From the NCBI GenBank assembly GCA_946800325.1, contig OX326959.1:39918908-39982907 (forward strand): 64,000 bases of DNA, in the 5' to 3' direction. Both the position numbers and the translations under genes were made by a program. The notes under the pieces were generated by a model. The model was not told where the DNA came from. It saw nothing but the letters and a program-made list of their open reading frames with translations, and searched no databases. Each line of letters begins with the position of its first letter. The first letter of the stretch is position 1. Source of the DNA: Luzula sylvatica. Taxonomy: Eukaryota; Streptophyta; Magnoliopsida; Poales; Juncaceae. Positions 50,322-61,700 of the stretch are shown here, piece after piece.

Positions 50322-51140
50322 TTATATAGGTTGTTCATTTCATATTTTTTATATTGTGCACAACATTGTAAATATTCTTTTTTATCTGAATAATGATATC
50401 AAACAAATTGTTGATCATGTTATCTTATTTTTTTTGTCACGTTAGAACCGAAATATCAAACAAAATGAAATACACACTTCCATTAACTCCTTATTTAGAA
50501 TCCAATATTACTTACTATCTGCATTGAGGGAATTGATCTCCATTTGATGAGTCTTGAGTAAATTTCCAAATTTTGCAAATAAACCTATCAGCCTATTGAA
50601 TTCGAGATTATAAATGTATCATTTGATTACTTCAAATCGAGAGTGAGTTTGTGAGAGAGGGCGAGAGGGTACATGGTGAGGGGGCTACAGAGAGTTCACG
50701 GTGACATGAACAGAGAGAAGTTCAGTGGGCGGGGAGAGAGTTGGTTTCTCTTTCATTGAGGGGCACGAGAGAGAGCTCTTCACGGGAATGAAGAGTAATT
50801 TACGGTGAGAGAGAGGAAAAAGAAAGAAAAAAAAAAACAGACAAATATAATTAATGGACTTATCCATTATTACTGAAATAGAGGGGACGCAACACAAAGA
50901 AAATAAAGAAAACTTGATATCGAAATTACCCTTTTTAAAAGTGGTCGCACAGTAGAATCACCCATTTTTTCTTGAAAAACTATCAACATGTTACGGAGAA
51001 CAAAAAAAAAATCCATAATGATCATAAAAATTGAATTTGATTTTGAATACCTTTTGGACTATGAATATTTCAACAGATTCTTCAGATTCATTCTCGCTAT
51101 TCTCTTCCTTTGATTGTTCTTATTTCGATTCTCCTAATTG
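50322..51140. other. Spacer between the Mutator-like element and a Helitron end
   Basis: A GA-rich patch lies at 50640-50830. No gene recognised. Confidence 0.45.
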
Positions 51141-51148
51141 AATTTCAA

Positions 51149-51180
51149 CTAGGAGAATACCCGCGCTTCGCGACGGGTTT
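51149..51180 (-). mobile_element. Helitron 3' terminus (minus strand)
   Basis: On the minus strand CCCGTCGCGAAGCGCGGG (51177-51160) forms an imperfect hairpin, followed by TATTCTC and CTAG ending at 51149 beside a host T. The element extends to higher coordinates and may include the G6PDH fragment at 54.7-56.2 kb. Confidence 0.78.
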
Positions 51181-52845
51181 GTTTTATTTGTTGTATCATA
51201 ATTTATCTATAATTATGAATTATCATTCATAATCCAATAATTAATAAGTATTGTTTGTTGAGTGTTTGAATTTAAAAAATATTACTTTGCTTAAATAAGT
51301 TTGATGAAAACAAAATTCATTATACTATTTTCGAATATAACACAATACGAAAAATTTATTTAGTACTCTAATACAACATATAAAAAAGTTAAAGTTAGAT
51401 CACTGAAGGATATACTGTGTATTATTTGAAAAAGTTAGATCACTGAATTATTCAATTCTTGTACAGATGATACATATGATTTGAAGAATATTAAACAATA
51501 TAAAATGAAAGACGAATGATACGAAATACAGATAAGAAAAACAACAGGTGCTAATAGTTAAATATAACATATATTATGAAACTAATTAATATTAAAAATC
51601 AAAGATCTTAAGAATATGTATTTGGGAAGCATGAAATATCAAACATATACATAAATATCAGTCACCTGACTTAAAAATAATACACACAAAATCGTAAAAG
51701 ACGTAAACTCGCCGGAACATTTCCGAAATCATGAACATATGATATAATAAAATTGGGAAAGAAAAAATTTCATCAAATTTCATATTTCTTTAAACATGTA
51801 CACCAAGTAAAGAAAATGCATGATATGAGACTTTTAAATTTATAAATAATTGAATATAATATATTATTATTAAACTAATTAACTAATATTAAAATATTTT
51901 TTAATAAGAATTTTGCATATTTGACTTCTAAAATTGAATTTCACATGAATGTTTAAAATGTCTGTAATTCGCACAAATGACTTGCATGTATAAACAATAT
52001 TTATAACAAATAATTTTTTTTCATAATTCACATCTCTTAGATGAGAAAATTTGTAAGTAAATTAAAAGATTCAAACTTTTCTTACTCATTACAATATTTT
52101 CTTAATTTAAATAAACAACTGAATAATTTAAAAAATGGAACTGTTAATAAGAAAATTCAAATATGCCAAACAAAAGTCCATGCAATCAAGAAAACAAAAA
52201 AATAATAAAAAAAAAACATTCCTTATCTCATTATAACGAAACATGCATGAAAGAGAAATTATAGAAGTTAATGGTTATTGAATCAAACAATTTGCACAAA
52301 TAATATACAAATAGAAGATTGTACAAAGAAGTAACAAAACAAAGTATAAAATTTCTTACTTGTTTTCATTGAAAATGGACCTCTAATCTTGGCCTAAAAT
52401 GAGGAAAACAAACATGTAATGTTGCCTTTTAGTTATCTGAGAGAGGAGAGGAGAATGATCCTAGTTATGGAGATAATTGAGAGACAATTTTTGGTTGTTT
52501 TTCTAGAGTAAATGAAAGATACAATAGTAAATGTAAGAAAAACAAATTATAGTCTTTTGAGAGAAAATGAAAAGACAACCTACATCATGCAATCTATATC
52601 ATAAATAATCAAGATTAAGATTTATTATTTGGAAATGAAAGAGGTCATATTTTAGAAATTTTAAGTATTAATTAAGATTAAGATTTATTAACCAAAAAAA
52701 TATATAACTTGTATATGTCAAAAAAAATTAACAAAAAAAATTCATATTGTTTTGTTATGTGAACATGTTATTTTTATTGTAAATTCATTTTAATTTTAAT
52801 GTTACGTAGATAATAAATTTTCTTAGATAGTTGTATAGTTTTGCA
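51181..52845. other. Putative Helitron interior, very AT-rich
   Basis: No gene seen. Repeated phrases such as AAGTTAGATCACTGAA occur near 51390 and 51430. Confidence 0.45.
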
Positions 52846-52849
52846 GTTT

Positions 52850-53380
52850 GAAATTATTTTTGAACTCTCTTCTATTATAAATTTTCTTATATTTCAAATG
52901 ATATAATTTTGAAATAAATATATTATAATATCACTATTGAGTGTTCTCATAAAATCTCAATTTTGACATGTTTCTAATTTATCTAAATGCAGAATATTCT
53001 AAGGAATCACATATTAACTACAATATTTTGTTTTATATATTTTAATCATTATAAATGTATAATTTTTTGTATTTTGAAATTGTATAACATTTTATTTTGA
53101 AATTGTTTTTGAAATCTCTTCTAACATAAATTCTCTTATATTGTAAATATATTATAAATGACATCATTTTCAAATAAATATTATAACAAGCATTATTTAA
53201 TTAATTGGAAGTGAAAGATATTTCATGTAAAAATTATTAAATATGAACATAAGTTTTTTTGAACAATAGAAATGTACAATTTGTTTGTTTGTTTGAAATT
53301 ATTTTTGAAATCTCTTTTATTATAAATTCTCTTATATTATAAATGATGTAATTTTCAAATAAATATTATGATATCATTAT
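52850..53380. repeat. Three diverged direct repeats of about 90 bp
   Basis: Blocks beginning GAAATTRTTTTTGAAATCTC at about 52850, 53099 and 53295 share TTCT.TTATAAATT.TCTTATAT, AAATGA..T.ATTTTCAAATAAATATTAT. A flanking phrase TTAATTAATTGGAAGTGAAAG repeats at about 53200 and 53618. Confidence 0.75.
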
Positions 53381-53389
53381 TGGCCGGCA

Positions 53390-54690
53390 GTTTGATAAAA
53401 TATGAATAAGATAGTAGTCCATTTATGTATGATACATATATTATATTCACGTGCATATAAAAAAATGATAAGTCTTGAGTACCATGAAAAATAATAATAA
53501 AAAATATTAATATTATCATTTAGCTCACATGTAGTATAATATATATTCACATGGAAGATGAACAAATTATACCCAAAAAAATTTAATGTTTCATAATAAA
53601 AAAGCATAAACTTGCATTAATTAATTGGAAGTGAAAGTTATTATATGTAATAATTATTGAATGAAAAGTTAAAGATTTCTTGAAAAACAAAAATGTATAA
53701 TTTTGGTGTGTCAATTTTTTTTTATCAAAACTCTTAATATTATTTGCCATGTGGAGAGTTACATTCAATATTAAGCGTTCGATTTGAATCGTATGGTTTA
53801 GATTGAAAATATCAAAGATGACATGGCAATATTATAGATGACATGGCTCAAGGAGATAACTTAAAAATTAGTGTAAAATAATGAAACACAAATGGCTATA
53901 TCAAATATTATCTACAAAAAATCTAGCAAAAAATTAATGGATGAGATCAAACAACATAAACAAATCTAATGGTTCAAAACAAAACATACAAATGACCACA
54001 CAAATTATAGGTATTACAAAATCAAATATAAAATTAATGTGCAGGATGAAGCCATATCATACAATCCAATGATAAAAAATGATGTAGAATAATGATGATG
54101 TTGCTTCATGAGAGTGCATATAGATAGGTGCAAAATAAAGGGGGTGGGTAAATTATTTCATGCTTCGAGCTTTTATGCACCGAATCATCAACTTTTTCTC
54201 CTTTTTCCATGTTCTTATTTTCTTTTGATTTTTCATAATTTATCTCTGTATCAATATTTTTTTTGAGATCTTTCTCTTATTTTTCAGAACTAATTCCACT
54301 AGTATCCTGTTCTATTTCAACAATTCTTCTCCAGTTCAATCGCTTCTGAGAAGAAAAAAAACACCCAATATAATATGTACTGAAATCCCTTGATGGAAAT
54401 GTAGGAGTCATGCAAGAGATTTCAGTACAATCATTTACTAGTATCCTGTTCTGTTTCGACAAAATACTTTGTTTTAAAACATTTTCATTATATAATAAGT
54501 GGAGAAGATTCATATGTCACCCATCAATTGATGTCAATACAGATTGAACCCACAAACTCTCACAACATATTTCTTTTGTGTCTCTCACTCAACCAACTGA
54601 GTGAGCCCATTGACATTTTAAAACATATTCTTTACTGAAATACAATATATTCAATTTTTTTGTAAATTTCATACCGTCTAGTATGTAAGG
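53390..54690. other. AT-rich region with a possible second SINE
   Basis: On the minus strand about 54612-54530 reads GGCTCACTCAGTTGGTTGAG (box A-like) and, about 40 bp later, GTGGGTTCAATC (box B-like), as in tRNA-derived SINEs. No tail or target duplication was found. ACTAGTATCCTGTTCTRTTTC is repeated near 54297 and 54438. Confidence 0.45.
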
Positions 54691-54699
54691 ATATTCTCG

Positions 54700-56213
54700 C
54701 TTTCATTAAAAATGGTACACCGTCCCATCAAGCATTATCGATGAGAAGTGCGTAAGCAGGAAATGTAGGAGTCGAACTTCCTTTTGGAACCATTGGATCA
54801 TCAGTATAACCTGGAAATGATTTCTCGCTTTTTACGTGGCCTTTGTATTGTCCCACTACAACGTCTTCGAGTTTTATTACCCTCGTATATCTTAATACCT
54901 TCACCTAATAAAAAAATGCTATGAATTATATGTACGTATATAAAATGAGGAATATTTTAATGTAAACTACCTTTTCGTTGCGAATAAGGCTAATATTTGC
55001 AAAAGATGATTTTGCATTATGTCGCGAATAATTCCACAATGATCAAAATATCTACACATTAAAGACTAAGAAAAATGTTAATGACAAAGAAGTTAATGGC
55101 ATAAACTAATTATTGACTAACCCGCCTCGACCCTCAGTACCGAAATCTTCAGAAAAATAAGTTGCACATTTTTTTATGTAATTTCTCGACCAGAGCGGCT
55201 CGAAAACAAGATTGCAGAATCGAAGAATGGAAAGGTTTCCTACGAGTTCTTTTCCTAAATTATGGTCAATCTACCAAAATAAAAAATAAAAATAAAAACT
55301 TAGTTGTATCGGTTCAGTTATATAACTTGGATTATTATAACAATAATATAATGTACCTAAAAATTTGATATTCGCCGAGATACATTTTTAAACACCTATG
55401 AGCTCGCTAGATGATTCGGAATCATGACAAAATAGCTTTTCAACAATGAATCTCATCCATCCATTTGGCGAAGATGATGATTGGCTCGCAGATCGCACCA
55501 CGTCGACAAATATATTTGGAGGAATCGATAGATAAAACAATCTATTCGGTACTTTTCCTTCCTAAACATTGTTATTTTGCTTTAATTATATTGTAAAATA
55601 TTCCAAAAAAATGTATCTATTATTAATTTATTATTGTTGTTATTGTTACCTCTTTTTCTTTGAGTTTTTTGTTTAATTGAAAAAAATCATCCTCTGAAGC
55701 GTACTGTCCAGAGTGATAAAAGTTCCTCTTGAGAAATTGTTCCATTTTGTCGCCACAATTCTCTCTGTAAATTGAAATTTCGAATCAATAAATATCATAT
55801 TAAAAAAAAAGATTATCATATATGAACTTTTGTCAATTCGGCAAGTGAGAGTTCTGCGAATGATATTTCTCAGCTCCTCATCGGTTAATTTACTGCGAGC
55901 ATAGCCAAAAATCGTGAAATGCTGCGTGAATAGTTACAAATTTGCTGAAATAAAAGAATATTATCTATAATTAAATTAATGTCAGATTCTCTTTTCTTTT
56001 AGATGATCAAAATAGATACTTAATTAAATCAATGTCTCGGAAATATTTAAGCAAACAAATCAAAAGGACAGTAAATTGTGAAAGAGTATTATTACTATGT
56101 TGATGAAAAATTAACCTTCGGAAGAAAATCTTCATAAAACAGAGCAAAAAGGGCGGGAAAAATCTTCTTCGCAAGATCACCAGAAGCTCCTATAACATTT
56201 ATCCCACGAAACA
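54700..56213 (-). pseudogene. G6PD: Fragment of plastid glucose-6-phosphate dehydrogenase gene, truncated and disrupted
   Basis: Seven exon-like pieces in correct order on the minus strand read: [19 protein letters not shown] (NADP-binding, about 56200); [70 protein letters not shown] with [13 protein letters not shown] (active-site RIDH.LGKE region, His kept, Tyr replaced by Asn); [18 protein letters not shown]; and [20 protein letters not shown] ending [13 protein letters not shown], a TGA stop, then WDGVP. The sixth piece has lost the segment between LQILALFA and IRNEK with a frame change. The 5' transit-peptide exon and all C-terminal exons are missing. Introns remain, so it is a copied genomic segment. 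The functional enzyme feeds the oxidative pentose phosphate pathway; this copy cannot. Confidence 0.93.
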
Positions 56214-56219
56214 GAGAGG

Positions 56220-56345
56220 AGATAGCAAATATCTATTCGGATTCGGTTAATACTGAATGTCGGGTCGATTCGAGTCATAATCGGATTCGGGTAAATTATA
56301 AACCGGATCTTCATTTCGGATTCGGGTCAACTGATAGATCCATTG
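56220..56345. repeat. Degenerate TCGGATTCGG repeat
   Basis: Several ATTCGGATTCGGGT-like units, similar in style to 8560-8705 and 22985-23300. It lies just upstream of the G6PDH fragment, where a Helitron 5' end would be expected. Confidence 0.6.
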
Positions 56346-56641
56346 ACTCGAAGTCACCTTCATCCCCCACAACTAATCCCATGATCCCCCACAACTAATC
56401 CCATGATATTCATGAAACACACAATATATTAACAACCAATAGTATCTGTTTTATACAATTGTCTAGTTCTTTTAGAAATTATATATATTTAAAAACTGTT
56501 TTGAAACAAATATCTAATCCCATCTTCCAGTCTTCTTGCAAATTTCCAGGTCTTCACTCCAATAAATTTGTTCATACATATTTTCCAAGTCTTGATAAGT
56601 CATGGTATTGTCTCAAATCAATAATTCCTGTCATTATTGTC

Positions 56642-56652
56642 TATATATATAT
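56642..56652 (+). promoter_or_regulatory. TATA box of the DUF761-like gene
   Basis: TATATATATAT lies 74 bp before the ATG at 56726, allowing a leader of about 45 nt. Confidence 0.6.
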
Positions 56653-56725
56653 GTGAGGAATACAGGATTGTTTCATAAATATCAACACAAATTGAAATTT
56701 CATTGTTTTCATGTGAGAGAAAGAG

Positions 56726-57358
56726 ATGTGTAAGGAGAATAAAGTGATCTTCTTCATCTTTGTGTTCGTGGCAATTGTATGTTTGTTCGATTTGTATGAT
56801 CTTTCTTTTTCTATGAATAATTTGGTTTGCGGCGTTACGCAATCGATCAATAGGAAAACTGTGATTCTTATATGCAATGCAATATTGGTCTTCATAGTTA
56901 AAGACTGTGGTTTGTTGAAGCCTTCATCATCTTGCTCTCATGATTGTTTGGCGAAGGAGGTGAAGGTCGAGACGGGAGAGCTCGATGGTACGTGTTCGGA
57001 TTTGGTTGCCATGGAAGGAGAAGAGGAAGAAATGAAGATGGATGGTGAGGAGGAGGAAGTGGAATTTGTCATAGTTAAAGACTCTGGTTTGTTGAAGCTT
57101 TCATCATCTTGCTCTCATGATTGTTTGGCGAAGGAGGTGAAGGTCGAGACAGGAGAGCTCGATGGTACGTGTTCGGATTTGGTTGCCGTGGAAGGAGAAG
57201 AGGAAGAAATGGAGATGGATGGTGAGGAGGAGGAGGGAGTGGAATTTGATGATGAACTGGATGAAGAGAGTTTGGATGAGCTGAATAAGAAGTCTTCAGA
57301 GTTTATAGAAAGGATGAAGAGAGTTTGGAGGAGGGAGTGGAATTTGATGATGAACTAG
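56726..57358 (+). CDS. Small membrane-anchored DUF761-like protein with internal duplication
   Basis: A 210-residue single-exon frame. Residues 7-25 are hydrophobic (a membrane anchor or signal), and INRKTVILICNAILVFIV (41-58) is a second hydrophobic segment seen in plant proteins of the DUF4408/DUF761 group. The middle is an acidic 59-residue unit repeated twice (about 58-116 and 117-175; 177 bp of DNA). DELNKKSSEFIERMKR near the C-terminus matches the short DUF761 motif. The last 14 residues (VWRREWNLMMN end) derive from a partial copy of the upstream GAGGAGGGAGTGGAATTTGA sequence read in another frame, so the original C-terminus is probably altered. Function of the family is unknown. A Helitron 3' end lies 26 bp beyond the stop. 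Confidence 0.62.
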   Translation: MCKENKVIFFIFVFVAIVCLFDLYDLSFSMNNLVCGVTQSINRKTVILICNAILVFIVKDCGLLKPSSSCSHDCLAKEVKVETGELDGTCSDLVAMEGEEEEMKMDGEEEEVEFVIVKDSGLLKLSSSCSHDCLAKEVKVETGELDGTCSDLVAVEGEEEEMEMDGEEEEGVEFDDELDEESLDELNKKSSEFIERMKRVWRREWNLMMN

Positions 57359-57383
57359 TTTTGGTTTAATACTGTAAAAGTAA

Positions 57384-57412
57384 CTAGCGTGGTACCCGCG
57401 CAATTGCGCGGG
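57384..57412 (-). mobile_element. Helitron 3' terminus (minus strand)
   Basis: On the minus strand a perfect hairpin CCCGCGCAATTGCGCGGG (57412-57395) is followed by TACCACG and CTAG ending at 57384 next to a host T. The element extends to higher coordinates and includes, by inference, the ABC1-kinase fragment that starts about 280 bp inside. Confidence 0.85.
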
Positions 57413-57693
57413 TTCGTTGTAAAATCCGTACTTTCGTCTGATTTTTATGTTTGGTGTAAGTATTTATTCGATGAATCGCAGTACAATCTGTGAAAACATC
57501 GAACAAAACCAAGACAATGCCATTTAATTGTCCAAAATAATGATTTATACAACTGCAAAAAAATTGTATGTTTTTGTATCGCATTTGTTGTATTAAATAA
57601 CCAAAGATTAAAATTAACACATCTAATGTAATACCTGTTCAAAATAATGATTTATATACTTGTTTTGATTATTTTTGTGTTTTTTTTTTACTT

Positions 57694-59000
57694 CGCTGAG
57701 GACGGCAACGTTGCCGAAATCGACATAGGCGATTCGACCATCTTGCATTGCGAAAATATTTCCAGGATGAGGGTCTCCATGAAACAATCCAAATTCTAAT
57801 AATTGTTGCAGTGCTGCGCTGACTCCAATTGTTCAAAATCCATTCACGTCAATTCCCGCATCCTTTATGGCCTATTAAAAAAAAGAGAAAAAATATTATA
57901 TATATATTTTAGGGTTTTTTTGTATTCATGTAAAAATGTTATTACCTGAGGATCGGTGCACCTGATGCCGTTGATCCATTATATTATCGGCTCTATCCCT
58001 GGTCTTTGTACCTAAAAAAAGCATGAAGAAGGGACTTTTATGCAATTTAGACATGATAAAAGGGTCTTTTTTGCAAATTTGCCTAAATATTATTATCGTT
58101 AACCTTGATGGCTACGTCCTCTCCAGTATCTCTCAAAGTGGCTCGATAAACTTGACCTAAACTCGCTGCACCAATAGTTTGAGATGAAATTTTACTAAAT
58201 ACTGCCTCTAATGGTTTCCCTAATTCCTCCTCCATTATTCCAAACGCCACCTAAAATTAGGGTTTACTCATAATTTAAAAATTAGTTTGAAATTTAAAAA
58301 AGAATTAGAAAAATTACCTGATTAGGGAAAGAAGGAACATCGTCTTGAATAATGCAAAACTCGTTCATATAATCCTCTCTTATTATCCTTCCCTAAAACC
58401 TATAATTTATTTGAAAAGATACGACATTATGGATAAATTACAAAAATGTCCCTGCGGTAGAATTGTAGTGCTGACCTGTCCAGCTTTGATGAAAGAGGGA
58501 CCTAAATCGCATAAGAGGTGTCTGAGCTGGCGGGCTCGGTACGGTACCACTTCTTTGTCTCTTCCGCCTAAGAAATCGTACATTAGTGCAGACCAATAGA
58601 ACCCCAAGCTCGTAATTATCTCAAAGCCTCTGCCCATTAGCCCTAAAATTGATCCTCTCGATTCCAAAACTTTGTTCCTCACCTAAATTAATTAATGAAA
58701 CTAATTAACTTTATGAATAATTATATTAAAAAATTATTTTTTACCATTTGAGGGGTGTATTTTCTGAAAGGAATGCAAACACCATGTTCAATATCGAGCT
58801 GCTCCATTGCGTCGTTGCTCGAAACTTCGCTACATGTGTTTTTTACTCCGTTTCTTTTTTCTTTCTTTTTTTCATTTTCTTCGTAGGAACCACAACTGTA
58901 CCAGTTGCTGCGTTGAAAACACGAAATGATTCGGGTCTTCTATTTTTTGAAGCGATTGAAGATTTTGAAGTTACGAAATAGCCTCGTTTGGGCATAATTA
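57694..59000 (-). pseudogene. Fragment of plastid ABC1/UbiB-type atypical kinase gene, disrupted
   Basis: Exon-like pieces with GT-AG borders on the minus strand: about 59000-58745 (MEQLDIEHGVCIPFRKYTPQ), 58682-58476 (VRNKVLESRGSILG... LCDLGPSFIKAGQ, the KxGQ motif), 58392-58319 (IIREDYMNEFC... VPSFPNQ), 58252-58104 (AFGIMEEELGKPLEAVFSKI, then IGAASLGQVYRATLR, the Ala-rich loop, and VAIKV), 58012-57946 (VQRPGIEPII, TAA stop, WINGIRCTDPQ) and 57872-57694 (AIKDAGIDVNGF, TGA stop, [40 protein letters not shown]). The fifth piece joins two distant parts of the protein, so a stretch with at least one intron is deleted. The C-terminus is missing. Family members regulate plastoglobule and prenyl-lipid metabolism. 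This copy has two stops and a deletion and should be non-functional. Confidence 0.92.
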
Positions 59001-59259
59001 GACGCATTGAATCAGAGGTTATTGGTAAAAAGGTTTAGAGCTCCATTTTTCACTTAAATCCAGAAAGTTCTAATTATTTCTGATCGATTTAGTTGAAATT
59101 CCTGTACAAAAACGAATTACAAAATCAGTAATGAAATTCAGGAATATTGGTTTGACGAACAACATCAATTTATGCAATTAGCTAAAAAAACAGAAAAATG
59201 CACTGAATTAGAGTAATCCACATCAATTTATGCAATTTAAACCCTGACCTTGTTCAAAA

Positions 59260-60660
59260 TAGTTATTAGACTAAATTCGCCAGCCACGGTTTGATCCACA
59301 TTCGTGTTGTTGATCTCGGCACCAAGTGTTTGTCCACGTCATTGCATAGGTATTCTTTGATTTACATGCCGAATCCGAGTTTGCCGGGCCCGATATTCGA
59401 GGCGCTATGGATAAGAGATTGATCCGCATACTGCAAATTCGACGGGCCGCGATAACCTTCCCAACTCAATTAAGTTTAGCAAACGACAAAACAAAAAAGC
59501 GAGAATATTAAATTTATCCTGAGAACGCGTTTCTTGAACCTGTTGATGACAGCAAATTATTGAAGCCTTGCAATTGGGTCCATAATTTCTCTTCGGTACT
59601 TCTGGAAATCTTTGCCCTAAAATTAAAATGTCATAAATTAATTAAATAAGATGCATACTATGTACAAATTACGTAAAAGACGAATTTGAATAACCTTTTT
59701 ACGTAAAACCCCCTGGAAATATATATAATTAATTAATTTGATTTTCAAGCCGTACCTCTTGCACAGGCTCTGACAATGTTGAGATCAAGAGAAGTAACCT
59801 AAAATAATCAAAATAAAAAAATACAGCGAAGAAAATGCAATATTTGAAGAACATAGTTACGCAAGAATTTTGTACAGAAATGCGTGTAGCGGCAAATCCG
59901 ACTCTGACGGGTGGCGAATGCAATCCTCCTTGGTGATGGCCTTGCCAAATAAGCTTACAATGCCCTTGCAAAAATCTTCACCGAATTTCTGAAATTATTA
60001 ATCAATAAACGAATAAATAGATTAATGATTTAATACCTAGTTTGACAAAATAAGGAAAATACAACAAAAAAATAATACCTTCATATTACCAACAGTTACA
60101 TTAGTCGATCCTTGATAGCTTCACCGAATTTCTGAAATTATTCTTCTCTCCAATTTTCTTCTCCCATTGATCTTTCTTCAGTAATTTCTTGAACTTGTAA
60201 CATGGCCTACTATTTGATTAAATATGTGCCCCAGAATCTCATATATTAATTAAATAAGCTTAATTTATGGAAATTAATTAAACCAGCATACCTAATTTCA
60301 ACCATTGTTGTTCCAATTTTTAATGATTATGCCCAAATCAGCACCAAAATAAGTAGAAATAGATGCAAACGCAGCACCTCCAAAACACCAACACCCCTAT
60401 TCGAATCGAATGAGAAGTAAAAACGAAAATGAAAACCAAAATCAGAGCAACAATCGGCAGAAATCGAAACAAAATTAGCACCCAAAAACATGAACAACAC
60501 TCATTCCAATCGAATCATAAGCAAACACTACGGAAAAACGAAAAAAAAAACCTGCACTGCCATGGAGTTCAGCATCCTCGTCGCCCCTCCCGAGAAAGAA
60601 GCACGAAGTCGTCCATGTAAGCCGGCATCCTCTTAGGTCGTCGTTGCCAGCCTATCTTGA
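59260..60660 (-). other. Series of unrecognised exon-like fragments on the same strand as the ABC1-kinase piece
   Basis: Coding-like stretches on the minus strand include ASFSGGATRMLNSMAVQ (about 60600-60550), YKFKKLLKKDQWEKKIGEK (about 60195-60135), KFGEDFCKGIVSLFGKAITK with EDCIRHPSESDLPLHAFLYK (about 59985-59870), GQRFPEVPKRNYGPNCKAS (about 59610-59555) and WEGYRGPSNLQYADQSLIHS (about 59455-59395), with stops between. I do not recognise the source gene or genes. They look like further exons of one or more captured genes. The upstream end (60660-60780) is GC-richer and promoter-like. Confidence 0.45.
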
Positions 60661-61035
60661 CGTTTTCGCCGTTAGGTTTTCACTGCTAGGGTGCTAGGGT
60701 TTTCCGACGGTACTTTTTTTCTCTTTTCTTTTATGTGTCTGGTCGTGGAAATGAGAGCAAAGGGAGAGGCGTGGGGGATTTATTTAGCTACGCGAACAGT
60801 AAAATGCAAACAGTAAAAGGCTACGTGGCCTGATGAAGTGAAAGGAGAATGTTTAAGCTTATATCTATTTTAAGATTTCAACTTTTTTTCTTCTTCTTTC
60901 TTTCGGATTTTAAGAAATGTTGAAGAAAGTTAAATTTTTTAGAGATACAACATTTCTATTTTCTATTTTTTTTCTTTCTTTCGGATAACTAGTCGTTTAG
61001 CACCTGTATAACTGTTTGATTAAGTAATAGTGACT
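60661..61035. other. Promoter-like and T-rich flank; Helitron 5' end not found
   Basis: Contains duplicated AACAGTAAAATGCAAACAGTAAAA and two TTTCTTTCTTTCGGAT copies. The 5' TC end of the Helitron with its 3' end at 57384 should lie hereabouts but was not identified. Confidence 0.4.
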
Positions 61036-61040
61036 GGTCC

Positions 61041-61070
61041 GTCATGACGCACCGAGTTGTGCGTCATGAC
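61041..61070. other. Perfect 12-bp inverted repeat with TGACG core
   Basis: GTCATGACGCAC, loop CGAGTT, GTGCGTCATGAC. Each arm carries TGACG, the core bound by TGA-type bZIP factors. It could be a regulatory palindrome or part of a transposon end. Confidence 0.7.
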
Positions 61071-61079
61071 ACACTGTGA

Positions 61080-61700
61080 TCCGGATTCTGGATTGACAGT
61101 TTTTTAATACTCATTAATGCCCTATTAATGGAGGCTTTGATTATAAGATCTGAGCAATCTCTTTCTCTCTCCCTGGCTATTCTAGATATGAAAGAGGAAA
61201 TCTTGTGAGACAAGAAAAGAGAGAAAATTCCATTAGAGAGATTGAAGGTTTTGAGTACGTTTACGGTGATTTTAGGGGAATCACGCGTAATCGAAAGACG
61301 CGAGCTCGAGGTGGATACGAGTAGAGGAATCTCAACTGAGATTCTCTGGTGTGATCAATCGAGAGCAAGGTCGAGCAAGATCGAAGACAAACCGGAGAAA
61401 TTCCGGTTATATACGACAAATCGGAGCTTCGTATTAGGTGTCGAATCACGCGGGCGTGAGACGTGCGTGTCACCGGAGTCGAAGCAAACAAACTAGCAGC
61501 AACTAAGTGAACAACCCGTCTCCGTGATCAATTTCACGCGGTATGTTTCTATGTATATAAGAGTTATATTCATAGGTAGTTGCACGCGTAGTTTTAGGAT
61601 TTGTACGATCGAGTCGTCGACGTGGTTCTCGGGATCGGGTCGTACCGGGCCTCACAATCCGCTGCGCGGGGCTCGGTAGTGACGCCGATACACAACATTT
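61080..61700. other. GC-richer segment without a recognised gene
   Basis: Sequence from about 61130 to 61690 is more GC-rich than its surroundings and contains repeated GAATCACGCG and CGAGCAAG-type words. Open frames on both strands (61242-61496 plus; 61261-61491 minus) lack domains. It may be part of an LTR or leader of an unidentified retroelement. Confidence 0.35.

Noticed and set aside
61242..61496. 84-residue charged frame as a gene
   Set aside because: An equally long frame exists on the other strand; no domain, and the region looks like transposon-related GC-rich sequence.
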